A stretch of DNA of 64,000 nucleotides from Deltaproteobacteria bacterium (GCA_020853705.1 JADYYK010000200.1:1-64000); one strand, 5' to 3'. Positions 33,927 through 48,634 are shown, counted from the first letter of the stretch. Numbers and translations: made by a program. The notes: generated by a model not told the origin, from the letters alone.

Positions 33927-35600
33927 ATGAAGCCGACCGGGATGGTCCGCGTGGCGTTGGCCCTGGTGTTGACGCTGGGCGCCTGTGGTCCACGCCCGCC
34001 GCGCAACCCGGGCGCCGGCGGGCCGACCCGGCGGGTGCCCGAGGCGCCGCCGCCCCTGGTGGTGCTGGTCGTGATCGACCAGCTGCCGGCGTGGGCCTTC
34101 GAGGCGCGCCGTCCGCTGCTGCAGGGAGGGATCGCGCGCCTGCTCGCACGTGGTCGCTACTACGCCGACGCCGAGTACCCCTACTCGTCGACCTACACCG
34201 CGCCGGGCCACGCCGCGCTGGGTACCGGGGCGCCGCCCGCGGTGACCGGCATCATCGGCAACGAGTGGTGGCGGCGCGAGCAGGGCGCCTCGGTCGAGAG
34301 CGTGACCGACCCGGCGTCGCCGCTGCTCGATGTCGCGGGTGGGGCGCCGCGCGACAAGGGCGCGGCGTCGCCACGCGCGCTGCGGGTCGGTGGTGTCGGC
34401 GACGCCCTGCTGGCGCAGCGCCCCGGCGCCCGCGTGGTCGGGGTCAGCCTCAAGGATCGCGGCGCCATCTTGCCGGTGGGCCAGCACCCCACGCTGGCGG
34501 TCTGGTACGACCCCGCGCAGGCGGCCTTCACCACCAGCACCTGGTACGCCCGCGCGCTGCCGCCCTGGCTGGCCACCCTGGCGCGCGAGCACCCGGTGGC
34601 GCCGCGCCTCGAGGGCTATGTCTGGCAGGCCCGCGACCCCGCGCTGTACCAGCGCGTGCTGGGCGACGACGCCCAGCCCGGCGAGCCGCCCGCCGCCGCC
34701 AGCTTTCCGCACCCGCTGTCAGCCAGCGCCAACCCCGCCAAGGCGGTGCGCGCGACGCCGCTCGGCAACGCCTTGCTGGTCGAGGCCGCGCTGGCCGCGG
34801 TGGCCGGCGAGGGCCTCGGTCGAGACGCCGTCCCCGATCTGCTCACGGTCAGCTTCTCGGGCCACGACCTGGTCGGCCACGCCTATGGGCAGGAGTCGTG
34901 GGAGACCCTCGACATGCTGCTCGACACCGACGCGCGCATCGCCGAGCTGCTCGACGGTCTCGACGCCGCGGTCGGCAAGCAGCGCTACGCCGTCGTGCTG
35001 TCGTCCGACCACGGCGTCACCCGCATGGTCGAGCGCACCCTGGCCGCGGGCCGCCCGGCCGGGCGCATCACCACCGACGCCCTCGAGCAGGCGTGCGAGC
35101 AGGTCGCCACCACGCTGCTCGGCCCGTCGCCCGACCCCGCGGGCTGGATCGCCGCCACCCGCGATCCCTACGTCTACCTGGCCGCCGCGGCGAGCAAGCT
35201 CGAGCGCGTCAAGCACCAGACCTTGCTGCGGGCCTTGAGCGCGACGCTGCTCGCCACGGGCACGCTCGGCCATGTCAGGCCGGTGGCCTCGGTCGCCGGG
35301 GGCTGTGACCGCCGCAGCGGCGACGAGCAGCGCATGTGCTGGTCGGTGGACCCGGAGCAGTCGGGCGATCTCCTCTACGGCGCGCGGCCCGACTTCGTGG
35401 TCCAGGATCCCGACCTCGACGTCACCGTGCACGGCACGCTCAACCCCGACGACCGCACCGTCCCCGTCATCGTGCGCGGCCCCGGCTTCAGCCCTGGGCG
35501 CACCGACACGCGGGTGTCAACCCTCAGCGTGGCGGCCACGCTGGCCCACCTGCTGGGCATCACGCCGGGCCCCGCTGTGACCGCGCCCACGCTGCGCTGA
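33927..35600 (+). CDS. PafA-like alkaline phosphatase/phosphodiesterase lipoprotein
   Basis: This 557-residue lipoprotein of the alkaline phosphatase superfamily has a signal peptide with lipobox LGAC. Metal and catalytic motifs are in order: Asp in LVVIDQLPAWAF, the nucleophilic Thr in STYTAPGHAALGTG, the two metal ligands in SGHDLVGHAYG, SSDHGVTRM, and a C-terminal histidine in VTVHGTLNPDDR. The layout matches the PafA group of secreted phosphate-monoester hydrolases and the nucleotide pyrophosphatase-type relatives. It is probably on the periplasmic side of the outer membrane, releasing phosphate. The substrate is not determined. The ATG at 33927 is chosen so that the lipobox is near the N-terminus. 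Confidence 0.82.
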   Translation: MKPTGMVRVALALVLTLGACGPRPPRNPGAGGPTRRVPEAPPPLVVLVVIDQLPAWAFEARRPLLQGGIARLLARGRYYADAEYPYSSTYTAPGHAALGTGAPPAVTGIIGNEWWRREQGASVESVTDPASPLLDVAGGAPRDKGAASPRALRVGGVGDALLAQRPGARVVGVSLKDRGAILPVGQHPTLAVWYDPAQAAFTTSTWYARALPPWLATLAREHPVAPRLEGYVWQARDPALYQRVLGDDAQPGEPPAAASFPHPLSASANPAKAVRATPLGNALLVEAALAAVAGEGLGRDAVPDLLTVSFSGHDLVGHAYGQESWETLDMLLDTDARIAELLDGLDAAVGKQRYAVVLSSDHGVTRMVERTLAAGRPAGRITTDALEQACEQVATTLLGPSPDPAGWIAATRDPYVYLAAAASKLERVKHQTLLRALSATLLATGTLGHVRPVASVAGGCDRRSGDEQRMCWSVDPEQSGDLLYGARPDFVVQDPDLDVTVHGTLNPDDRTVPVIVRGPGFSPGRTDTRVSTLSVAATLAHLLGITPGPAVTAPTLR

Positions 35601-35664
35601 AGGGCCCGCCCACGGCCTGCACGCCCTTGTGTCAGCGCCGTTTCATGAGTGTTACGATGCGGCC

Positions 35665-38820
<3,156 letters not shown>

Positions 38821-38916
38821 GCTCTGGGCGGAGCTGGGACGCCCGGCCGGGACCGCGGTGCGGGCCTGCGCAGGCAGGGCGGGGGCAACCGCGCGGCGGC
38901 GGACCGGGTCACAGCC

Positions 38917-38947
38917 TTGACGGAGGCGGCCCGTCCCCGCATAACAT
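38917..38947 (+). promoter_or_regulatory. promoter of the ExbB-ExbD operon
   Basis: TTGACG (38917-38922) is followed after 17 bases by CATAAC (38940-38945), or after 19 bases by TAACAT (38942-38947). Either would give a leader of about 30 bases before the ATG at 38986. The -35 match is good and the -10 match moderate. Confidence 0.5.
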
Positions 38948-38985
38948 GCGGGAGTCACTAGATCCGAGAGGCCCCGCACACCCGT

Positions 38986-39711
38986 ATGGACAAGTCGCTC
39001 TGGGAGGTCATGCAGTCGGGCGGGGTGGCCATGTGGGTCATCGGCGCCTGCTCGATCCTGGCCGTCGCGGTGGCCTTCGAGCGGCTGCACTCGCTGTGGG
39101 GGTTCCTGGACAAGGCGCGCTCGCTGGCCGACACCGTCAACCGGTGCGTGACCCGCGGCGCGTTCGCCGAGGCGCGCGCCGCGTGCGAGCGCTCGCGGTC
39201 ACCAGTAGCCGACGTCTTCCTGGTCGGCTTCGAGCGTCACGGTCGGGTGCCCGAGGCCCAGGTCGAGGCCGCGGTCGAGCGCGCCCGCGTGCGCATGAAC
39301 CTCGATTTTCGCCGGCGCCTGTGGGTGCTCGGTACGGTGGGCGCGATGGCGCCGTTCGTCGGCCTGTACGGCACCGTGGTCGGCATCATGGGCGCCTTCC
39401 AGAGCCTCAAGGGCGCCAAGGGCGAGAACCAGCTCGACATCGTCGGCCCGTCGATCTCGGAGGCGCTGGTCGCCACCGCAGCCGGCATCCTGGTCGCCGT
39501 GGTCTCGGTCGCGATCTACAACTGGCTGAGCGCGCACATGCAGCGCGTGGCGCTCGAGGTCAAGCTGGTGACCGAGGAGTTCGTCGAGAACCTGAAGGAC
39601 GCCGGCAAGCCGGCGACCACGCCGGCGACCAGCGACAAGAGCGCGGCTGGCGACAAGGCCGCGGGAAAGGAGGCCGCCGATGGCGATCGGAAAGCTTCCC
39701 GGGGGGAGTGA
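38986..39711 (+). CDS. MotA/TolQ/ExbB-family proton channel protein
   Basis: This 241-residue inner-membrane protein is of the ExbB/TolQ family. It has three transmembrane helices: residues 15-33, about 115-140 (VGAMAPFVGLYGTVVGIMGAF, the family signature) and 160-185. The cytoplasmic loop holds the arginine-rich RRRLWVLGTV approach. With ExbD it forms the proton-driven stator that powers TonB-type or AgmX-type periplasmic proteins. The C-terminal tail is Ala/Lys-rich. Its end overlaps the exbD-like start by 32 bases. No tonB lies beside it, but three AgmX-type proteins occur in the window. Confidence 0.88.
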   Translation: MDKSLWEVMQSGGVAMWVIGACSILAVAVAFERLHSLWGFLDKARSLADTVNRCVTRGAFAEARAACERSRSPVADVFLVGFERHGRVPEAQVEAAVERARVRMNLDFRRRLWVLGTVGAMAPFVGLYGTVVGIMGAFQSLKGAKGENQLDIVGPSISEALVATAAGILVAVVSVAIYNWLSAHMQRVALEVKLVTEEFVENLKDAGKPATTPATSDKSAAGDKAAGKEAADGDRKASRGE

Positions 39712-40132
39712 CGAGTCGAGCGAAGAGGCCATCTTCGCCGAGATCAACATCACTCCGCTGACCGACATCTTCCTGGTCCTCCTGATCATCTTCATGGTCG
39801 CCAGCTCGGTCAGCGTGGCCAAGGCGCACGAGCAGAAGCGCACCGGCCTCACCGTCAACCTGCCCAAGGGTACCCGGCAGGAGATCCCCGAGCGCGCGCA
39901 GAGCATGATCGTCGAGATCTCGCCGACCGGTGACATCGTCGCCGACGGCGTCCCGATCAAGAAGGACAACGTGCGCGGCCTGTTCCTGGCCCGCTTCAAG
40001 AACGCCCCCGACACCCAGGTCATCCTGCGCGCCGACCGCAACGTGCCGCACGGCACCGTGGTCGAGGTCATGGAGGCGGCCAAGGACGTGGGCCTGCGCA
40101 ACCTGGCCATCGCGACCCGCTCGGGGCCGTGA
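39680..40132 (+). CDS. ExbD/TolR-family protein
   Basis: This 150-residue ExbD/TolR protein has one N-terminal transmembrane helix (residues 24-44) carrying the essential aspartate in ITPLTDIFLVLLIIF. The periplasmic domain has the usual IVADGVPIKKDNVRG and VILRADRNVPHGTVVEVMEA segments. The aspartate is expected to take part in proton passage with the upstream ExbB-like protein. The gene overlaps both neighbours (32 and 4 bases), so the three are translated together. Confidence 0.9.
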   Translation: MAIGKLPGGSDESSEEAIFAEINITPLTDIFLVLLIIFMVASSVSVAKAHEQKRTGLTVNLPKGTRQEIPERAQSMIVEISPTGDIVADGVPIKKDNVRGLFLARFKNAPDTQVILRADRNVPHGTVVEVMEAAKDVGLRNLAIATRSGP

Positions 40133-41055
40133 TCGCCGGCCGGCTGCTCGTCAGCGGCCTGTGCGTGCTGGTCGCCGCGCTGGTGATGTGGCTCTTGCGG
40201 CGGCCGCTGGCGGCGCCCAGGGCGGTGCCGGCGCAGGTCTTCGCGGCGATCGCGCTGCTGGCGCTGGTGTGGACGCCGCGGGTGTGGCGCGACGTCGGCA
40301 TCGTGATCTTCCTGTTCCTGGCCGTTGCCGCGGTGGTGCCGATGAACGTGATCGTCGCCGTGGTCATGCTGGCGCTGTCGGGGATGGCGTACTGGGGGCT
40401 GACCATGGTGCCCGGCGGCGGGGTCGCGCTGATCCTGTGTGGCGTGGCCATCGCGGCCTTCTTCGTCGTGCGCGGCCACCTGCGGGTGATGGGGCGGCTG
40501 TCGCGCGCGGCAGCGCTGCGGCCGGGCCAGCGACCGCACGGCGAGGTCGCGGTGACCGGCAAGCTGCATGGCGAGGCGCGCGGCGAGACCCCGGCGGCGG
40601 TGCCCGCGGAGGCGGTGCTGTGGCGGATCAACGGCGCCAAGCTCGCGCTCGGGTCCGAGGCCCCGGTCGAGGTGCACACGCCCGAGGGGGTGTGTGTGGT
40701 CGAGCCGCGCGGGGCCCGGCTGGAGCTGGTCGAGCGCAAGCGGCTCGAGCACAGCGATCTGCGGGCGCTGGGCGGGCGCCCCGACAAGGGCGACCAGGTC
40801 GACGTGCGGTTCGCGCGCGAGGGTGACACCGTGTGTGTCATCGGCACCCCGGTGTGGGGGCCCAGCGTGCGCGGCGTCGGGCTGTATCGCGAGTCGCCCA
40901 TGGTGCCGGTGTTCCGGGCGCCCAGCGCGCTGGTGTACGGGGGCAAGAGCGAGGCCGACCTGCACAAGGCCTCGCTGGCCGCGCTGGTGACCTGGCTGGC
41001 CTGGGGGGCGGTGGCGGCGACCATCGCGACCATGCAGCTCGGCGGCGTGGCCTGA
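40129..41055 (+). CDS. membrane protein linked to ExbB/ExbD, possibly GIDE-like
   Basis: This 308-residue protein has four or so N-terminal transmembrane helices (residues 3-25, 38-52, 55-80, 85-115), a soluble middle domain, and a last helix near residue 285-302. The middle part (GEVAVTGKLHGEAR, AVLWRINGAKLALG, GDQVDVRFAREGDTVCVIG) loosely resembles the GIDE/MULAN-type beta domain, but this is a weak, by-eye similarity. The GTG at 40129 overlaps the exbD stop by 4 bases, which makes it part of the stator operon. It could be an accessory subunit of that system. Confidence 0.6.
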   Translation: MIAGRLLVSGLCVLVAALVMWLLRRPLAAPRAVPAQVFAAIALLALVWTPRVWRDVGIVIFLFLAVAAVVPMNVIVAVVMLALSGMAYWGLTMVPGGGVALILCGVAIAAFFVVRGHLRVMGRLSRAAALRPGQRPHGEVAVTGKLHGEARGETPAAVPAEAVLWRINGAKLALGSEAPVEVHTPEGVCVVEPRGARLELVERKRLEHSDLRALGGRPDKGDQVDVRFAREGDTVCVIGTPVWGPSVRGVGLYRESPMVPVFRAPSALVYGGKSEADLHKASLAALVTWLAWGAVAATIATMQLGGVA

Positions 41056-41107
41056 GGTCGGACGCGCGGAGGGCGGGCATCCGCGCCATCCGGGGTATGC
41101 TCCCGGC

Positions 41108-43201
41108 GTGGTAGGCGTCGGCTCCAGCGTGGGCAACTACGTGGTGCGCGAGAAGCTCGGCGAGGGCGGCATGGGCACGGTGTGGCGTGCCGAGCACCCG
41201 CGCATCGGCAGCCGCGTCGCCATCAAGGTGGTCAAGCCGATGTTCGCCGGCGACGCCGAGGCGGTGTCGCGCTTCTTCACCGAGGCCCAGGCGGTCAACC
41301 GCATCCGGCACCGCAACATCGTCGACATCACGGACTATGGCGAGACGCCCGACGGCGACTGCTACTACGTGATGGAGCTGCTCGACGGCGAGAGCCTGGC
41401 GGCGCGGGTGGCGCGCGGGCCGCTCGACATCGCGCTGGTGCGACACATCGGGGCCGAGGTCGCCGACGCCCTGGCGGCGGCGCACGCGGCGGGGATCCTG
41501 CATCGCGATCTGAAGCCCGACAATGTGTTCCTGGGACCAGGGCCGGAGCTGGGGCAGGGCAGTGACGCTGCGCGGCCGACGGTGAAGGTGCTCGACTTCG
41601 GGCTGGTCAAGCTGCTGGGCGAGGAGGGCGTGGCGCACCAGACCCAGAGCGGCGCGCTGATGGGGACGCCGTACTACATGTCGCCCGAGCAGTGTCTGAG
41701 CGAGCCGGATCTGGACGGCCGCGCCGACGTCTACGGGCTGGGCGTGATCCTGTACCAGCTGGTGACCGGCGAGCTGCCGTTCACCGGGCGTGGTTATGGC
41801 GACGTCCTGATGAAGCACTCGGTGGAGGCGGCGCCGCGGGCGCGGGTGAAGCGCGGGGCGGCGTGCCCGGCGTGGCTGGATGAGCTGATCGATCGGATGC
41901 TGGCGAAGCGGCGCGGCGAGCGGGTGCAGTCGATGGTCGAGGTCGCGCGGGCGCTGCGCGAGGGCAGGGCGCCGAGCCCGAGCACGAGCCCGAGCACGAG
42001 CCCGAGCACGAGCACGAGCACGAGCACGAGCCCGAGCCCGAGTACGAGCCCGAGCACGAGCACGAGCCCGAGCACGAGCCCGAGCACGAGTACGAGTACG
42101 AGCGAGAAGGACCGCAGCGGGCGGCGGGCGCTGGAGCTGGCCAGGACGGTGACGCCCGCGGAGCTGACGCGGCCGAGGCCGCGCTGGGTGTGGGCGCTGG
42201 CGGGAGGTCTGGTGGCCGCCGCGGCGGCGGCCGGGGTGTGGCGGTTTGCGGCCGGGGCAAGGCGGCAGAAGCCAGCGCCGGAGCCGGTGCTTGCGCCGGT
42301 GGCCCGAGACGCCGAGGTGGCGGTCGCGGCGCGCGATGCCCTGGCCGAGCTGCTGGAGGCGCAGCACGCGGCGATGGCGGCCGGCGATGGCGACGCGCTG
42401 GCGGCGACCTATGCCCCCGAGCTGTTCCGCATCGGCACCGACGCGGTCGACGTGTTCGCGTCGCGCGACGCCGGGCTGGTCGCGCTGCGGCGCGCGCTCG
42501 ACGGCGCGCGCAAGCAGGGCGCGACCCTGACGGCGGCGGCCGACCGGCTGCTGATCGGGCGCGCCCCGGGCGGCCGTGCGGCGTGGATCGCCGAGGAGCT
42601 CGACTGGTCGAGCGTGGTCGGCAAGCGGGTCACGCGCGCGCGCTACCTGGTCACCCAGGTCGCGGCCGAGGTCGGCGGGCGCTGGCGCATCATCGCCAGC
42701 CACTGGGCCCGCGGCGTCCCCGACAGCAAGGCGTTGCGCGCGGCCGCCCAGGGCAAGCTGCCGCCGCCGTACCTGATGCCTGCCGGCCAGCAGCCGCTGC
42801 CGGGCAGCACGCCCGCCCCGGTGCTGGCGGCGGCGCGCCCGGTGCTGGCGTCGAAGCAGAGCCTGCTCGCCGCCCTGGCCGAGCGCCCCGACGTGGCGGT
42901 CATGGGCAGCGCGCTCGGGGAACTGCGCAGCGGGCCCGCCGACGCGCGCAGCTTCCTGCGCGATCTCGACGGCGAGCTGGCCCTCGATGGCGACCTGCGC
43001 GCCGGCGCCAGTCCTGACGGCGAGGTCGGCTGGGCCGCCGCCAACCTGAGCTACCTCGGCGCCCAGCCCTACGGCGACGCCGGCCAGCTGCGCCTGGGCT
43101 TCCGCGTGCTGGCCGTGCTGCTGCGCGACCCCGCCGCCAGCGCGAGCGGCGGCTACCGCCTGGTGCAGCTGCAGTTCTCGCTCGGCGGCCCGCTACCGTA
43201 G
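41108..43201 (+). CDS. transmembrane serine/threonine protein kinase with C-terminal SnoaL-like domain
   Basis: This is a 697-residue Hanks-type kinase. Residues 10-280 hold the kinase: glycine loop LGEGGMGTV, Lys 40 in VAIKVV, HRDLKPDN, DFGLVKLLG and GTPYYMSPEQ. A hypervariable Ser/Thr/Pro linker at residues 290-332 is encoded by AGCCCG/AGCACG hexamers (41975-42105). A transmembrane helix lies near 359-381. The outer part begins with a SnoaL/NTF2-like segment (LEAQHAAMAAGDGDALAAT) followed by a region of unknown fold. It may sense a periplasmic ligand. The GTG start at 41108 lies exactly 6 bases after TATGCT (41096-41101). Confidence 0.92.
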   Translation: MVGVGSSVGNYVVREKLGEGGMGTVWRAEHPRIGSRVAIKVVKPMFAGDAEAVSRFFTEAQAVNRIRHRNIVDITDYGETPDGDCYYVMELLDGESLAARVARGPLDIALVRHIGAEVADALAAAHAAGILHRDLKPDNVFLGPGPELGQGSDAARPTVKVLDFGLVKLLGEEGVAHQTQSGALMGTPYYMSPEQCLSEPDLDGRADVYGLGVILYQLVTGELPFTGRGYGDVLMKHSVEAAPRARVKRGAACPAWLDELIDRMLAKRRGERVQSMVEVARALREGRAPSPSTSPSTSPSTSTSTSTSPSPSTSPSTSTSPSTSPSTSTSTSEKDRSGRRALELARTVTPAELTRPRPRWVWALAGGLVAAAAAAGVWRFAAGARRQKPAPEPVLAPVARDAEVAVAARDALAELLEAQHAAMAAGDGDALAATYAPELFRIGTDAVDVFASRDAGLVALRRALDGARKQGATLTAAADRLLIGRAPGGRAAWIAEELDWSSVVGKRVTRARYLVTQVAAEVGGRWRIIASHWARGVPDSKALRAAAQGKLPPPYLMPAGQQPLPGSTPAPVLAAARPVLASKQSLLAALAERPDVAVMGSALGELRSGPADARSFLRDLDGELALDGDLRAGASPDGEVGWAAANLSYLGAQPYGDAGQLRLGFRVLAVLLRDPAASASGGYRLVQLQFSLGGPLP

Positions 43202-43213
43202 CCACGGCCCCAG

Positions 43214-45220
<2,007 letters not shown>

Positions 45221-45354
45221 TCGCGTTACCAGCCCTTTCCGCAGCCTACCACGACATGAAATCGAGAGACACCATCGCGGCCGCGGCTTATACTTCGGAA
45301 GCTTCGTTCACCGCGTTCTTCGCTCTTGGCTCTCGCGTGGAGTAAAGCCGCCGG

Positions 45355-47922
45355 ATGCCCGCCCTGTCGACCCTCCTGGTCATCGATCACGACAAGCACG
45401 CGCTGGATCGCATGGCCTTCGGCTTCGAGCGCGAAGGCATGCTGGTGGCACGCACGACGGCGGTGGACGAGGCAGGGGCGATCGTGCGTGACCGCAAGCC
45501 GCAGGTGATCGTCGCCGGCTTGCCGGCCGACAACGGCGCCGCGCTCGACCTCATCCGCAAGCTGCGCTCCAACGGCACCGCGGGAGTCCCCATGATCGCG
45601 CTGGGCGAGCTCGGCGGCACCCTGGGCCGCGCCGACGTGCTGCGCGCGGGAGCCTCGGAGCTGTTGCCGCGGCCGACCTTCATCCGCGATCTGGTGACCG
45701 CGGCGCGCGTCGTCACTGGCACCCAGGGTGAGACCTTCCGCGCCAACCTGCGCGACGTCGCGGTGACCTCGCTCCTGCGCTGGGTCGAGGCCACGCGCCG
45801 CTCGGGCGTGCTGTCGCTGGAGCGCCCGGGCACCGGCGGGTCGCGCCGCGGCGACGTGCAGTTCGTCGATGGCGAGGCGGTGTGGGCGCAGATCGGCGAG
45901 GTCGGCGGCATGCCCGCGCTGCAGCGCATGCTGCTGTGGACCGACGGCGCGCTGGAGCTGCGCTTCCAGAGCATCATGAAGCCGGGCAAGACGCTGGGCG
46001 CCGGCCCGCGCCAGGTCCTGGAAGAGGTCGCCGACTTCATGAAGTCGGTCGGCGACCTGATGGCCAACCTGGGCACCAGCGACGAGATCTACAACCAGGA
46101 TCCGCGCCGCGTCGGCGAGGTCTCGGCGCAGATCCCCAAGGAGGTCGCGCCCGTGATCCGCCTGTTCGACGGGCGACGCACGCTGGCCGACGTCACCGAC
46201 GAGAGCCCGTTCCGCCCCCGCGACACCCTGCGCGTGGCCAGCAAGCTGCGCGGCATGGGCATCCTCAGGCGTGAGGACGGGCAGGGCAATCCGCCCAAGA
46301 AGGGCAAGCGCTCGGGCAACACCCCACAGCTGGGCGAGCGCGCCGCCAGCCAGCCCGGGACGCCGGTGACGATGCCGGCCGCGGTGGTGGCACCCGCCGC
46401 GCCGGCCGCCGCACCCGCACCCGCACCCGCACCCGCACCCGCACCCGCACCCGCACCGTCGCCTGCTGCTGCGCCATCCACGCAAGGCCCGGTCAGCGGC
46501 GAGTTCACCTCGTCGGGCAGGGAGGCTGCCAGCGCGGGTACCGGTGGCGGCGTGGTCTCGGGCGAGCTGGGCGCGCGTCCGGTGGCGGCCGACTCGCCGG
46601 TCAGGCGCACACCCGCGCAGGGCTCGGCGGCCGCGCCCGCGCCGCCGCGTCCGACCGAGAATCCCTGGATCGCGCTGGCCGGCAACAAGCCCAGCATGCA
46701 GCCGCACTTCGCTCCGGTGGTGCCGGCGCAGAACGTCACCGGTGAGATCAAGGCGGTCACCGCGCCTGCCGAGCAGCGCGCCGCCACGCCCAGCGTGATC
46801 GCCGAAGCGCAGGAGGCCCCGCGCCCACCCGCGCCGCCCATCGCCACCATGATGCCGCCCGAGGACGGTGGCCTGGAGCGCAGCCTGGCCGCCGCGCTGG
46901 AGCGCACCACGCAGGCCACCCAGGCCGTCGCGCAGGGCGCGCAGGCTGTCGGCAGCGCCCAGTCGGCCGCGCCGGCAGCACCGCACACCCCGGAGCCGCC
47001 CCGTCGCGAAGGGCTCGAGGCGGTGCTCGACTCGGCCCAGCGCGGCCGCCTCTTCGCGGCCGAGCACGCCCCCGCGACCGACACCCACGAGCGCGCCAAG
47101 ATCGAGGTCAACCTGGCCGCGGTGTCGCGCGCCCTCTCGGGTGGCGGTCCGAGCGAGGACGACCGCACCATCCCGATCGACAAGATGACGCTGGAGGAGC
47201 TGGCCGAGCCGGCCGCTCCGACGCCGGTGGTCGTCGCGCCGCCGCCCGCGCCCGTGGTTGCTGCGCCGCCCGCGCCGGTCGGCGCCGCGCCCGCACCCGT
47301 CGCGGTCGCTGCCGCCCCGGCACCGGAATCGCCCGCGCCGGTCGCCGCCGCAGCCACGCCCGCCGCCGCACAGCGCCCGCTCCCTGGCGTCGCCCCCATC
47401 CCGGTCGCCGCCGCCGCGGCCACCGAGATCTCGCGCCAGCCGACCGCCAAGCTGGAGCAGCGCGCACCTGTCGCCGCCGCGCCGCCCCCGGGGCCACCGG
47501 CGCCGCCACCCGCGCCGGTCGCGCAGGCCGCCCATCACCACGGCACCTTCTCCAAGATGGAGGAGGACTTCTTCGCCGCCGAGGCCGACCTGCACAAGGA
47601 GACCCCGGTCGAGAGCTTCGACGATCTCGACCACGCCGTCGGCTACCAGCCCAAGCCGTCAGGCTGGTCCAAGCTGTGGGGCCTGTTCGGCGGCAAGAAG
47701 CACCCCGCTCCGCCGCCGCCTCGGCAGCGTCCCGCCGGCTCGCTCAGCAACGTCCCGCGCTCGCCGGCCGCACCACCGCCCGCCGCGGCTGCGCCAGCCG
47801 CCCCTCAGCCCGCCAAGGCCGCCACCCCGCCCACGGGCAGCGCCGCCCGCCGCGATCCGCCGCGGCCTCAGGGCGGCGGCAACCAGAACAAGAACCAGAA
47901 CAAGAACAAGAAGCGCAAGTAG
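45355..47922 (+). CDS. pseudo-receiver plus DUF4388 protein with long disordered tail
   Basis: This is an 855-residue protein. Residues 5-120 look like a response-regulator receiver, but the phosphoacceptor aspartate is missing (VIVAGLP where VLLDL-type sequence is expected) and the conserved lysine is arginine (LLPRP), so it is probably a non-phosphorylated pseudo-receiver. Residues 130-320 are a DUF4388/PATAN-like domain (SLLRWVEATRRSGVLSLERP then QFVDGEAVWAQIGEVGG). The rest is Ala/Pro-rich and disordered, with a Pro-Ala run encoded by eight GCACCC units (46411-46458) and a DDRTIPIDKM segment. The DUF4388 family is common in myxobacteria and Geobacter and is thought to be regulatory. A TATACT box is near 45291. 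Confidence 0.78.
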   Translation: MPALSTLLVIDHDKHALDRMAFGFEREGMLVARTTAVDEAGAIVRDRKPQVIVAGLPADNGAALDLIRKLRSNGTAGVPMIALGELGGTLGRADVLRAGASELLPRPTFIRDLVTAARVVTGTQGETFRANLRDVAVTSLLRWVEATRRSGVLSLERPGTGGSRRGDVQFVDGEAVWAQIGEVGGMPALQRMLLWTDGALELRFQSIMKPGKTLGAGPRQVLEEVADFMKSVGDLMANLGTSDEIYNQDPRRVGEVSAQIPKEVAPVIRLFDGRRTLADVTDESPFRPRDTLRVASKLRGMGILRREDGQGNPPKKGKRSGNTPQLGERAASQPGTPVTMPAAVVAPAAPAAAPAPAPAPAPAPAPAPSPAAAPSTQGPVSGEFTSSGREAASAGTGGGVVSGELGARPVAADSPVRRTPAQGSAAAPAPPRPTENPWIALAGNKPSMQPHFAPVVPAQNVTGEIKAVTAPAEQRAATPSVIAEAQEAPRPPAPPIATMMPPEDGGLERSLAAALERTTQATQAVAQGAQAVGSAQSAAPAAPHTPEPPRREGLEAVLDSAQRGRLFAAEHAPATDTHERAKIEVNLAAVSRALSGGGPSEDDRTIPIDKMTLEELAEPAAPTPVVVAPPPAPVVAAPPAPVGAAPAPVAVAAAPAPESPAPVAAAATPAAAQRPLPGVAPIPVAAAAATEISRQPTAKLEQRAPVAAAPPPGPPAPPPAPVAQAAHHHGTFSKMEEDFFAAEADLHKETPVESFDDLDHAVGYQPKPSGWSKLWGLFGGKKHPAPPPPRQRPAGSLSNVPRSPAAPPPAAAAPAAPQPAKAATPPTGSAARRDPPRPQGGGNQNKNQNKNKKRK

Positions 47923-47959
47923 CCGCGCCGCGACGCGCAGCCGCGCGGGCCCTCGCCTG

Positions 47960-48634
47960 CTAGCGGCCCGGCGCCGCCGCGAAGGTCAGATCCAGCCGCC
48001 CCGGCGCGCCCGCGAAGCGCAGCGTCAGCTTGCCCCCCGCGGCGGCGTCCACCAGCGGCCGCCCGTCCAGCGCCACCGGGAAGCGCACCAGGAACAGGTA
48101 TGACCAGTCCTCGTCCGACTCCGGGTACAGCATCGAGGTCTCCGCGGTCTTGCGCAGCTTGCGCACCAGCGTCGGCCGCGCCACCCGCCCATCGGCGCTG
48201 ACCAGGCCGATGGTCCAGGTCTTCTCGCGGTCATCGGCGATGTTGGCCCAGGAGTACTCGTGGGCGCGCGTGACCACGATGAAGTCGTTCCACTGCACGA
48301 CCTCCTCGAGGTGACGGGTGCGCTCGCGCTCCAGCTCGGCCTGGGTCCAGTCGCGCACCGCGGCCAGCCGCGCGATGGTGGCCGCGCGCAGGTCCCACGC
48401 CAGCAGGCTGGCGCGCGCCTGCAGCGCCAGATCGAAGCCCTTGCGCACCTTCTTCGCGGCGGTCCAGCGCCGGCGCACCTTCTCGTAATCGGCTGGCTTG
48501 TAGCTGCGCGGCCGGGTGTCCAGCGTGCCCACGCCCGCGCTGCCGGCGCAAGCGCCGAGCCCGAGCGCCAGCACCAAGCCGAGCGCCACGCGCCCGAGCC
48601 GCCCTCGCGCCGATGGCCCCGAGGTCAGCGTCAC
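47960..48634 (-). CDS. hypothetical lipoprotein coupled to pyrE
   Basis: This 224-residue lipoprotein has signal peptide VALGLVLALGLGAC with lipobox LGAC. The body is helical and charged in the first half (YEKVRRRWTAAKKVRKGFDL, ELERERTRHLEEVVQWNDF) and beta-rich in the second (WSYLFLVRFPVALDGRPL, KLTLRFAGAPGRLDLTF). No family was recognised. The GTG at 48634 overlaps the pyrE stop by 4 bases (GTGA), so it is translated with pyrE, although a functional link to pyrimidine synthesis is not apparent. Confidence 0.65.
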   Translation of the reverse strand: MTLTSGPSARGRLGRVALGLVLALGLGACAGSAGVGTLDTRPRSYKPADYEKVRRRWTAAKKVRKGFDLALQARASLLAWDLRAATIARLAAVRDWTQAELERERTRHLEEVVQWNDFIVVTRAHEYSWANIADDREKTWTIGLVSADGRVARPTLVRKLRKTAETSMLYPESDEDWSYLFLVRFPVALDGRPLVDAAAGGKLTLRFAGAPGRLDLTFAAAPGR

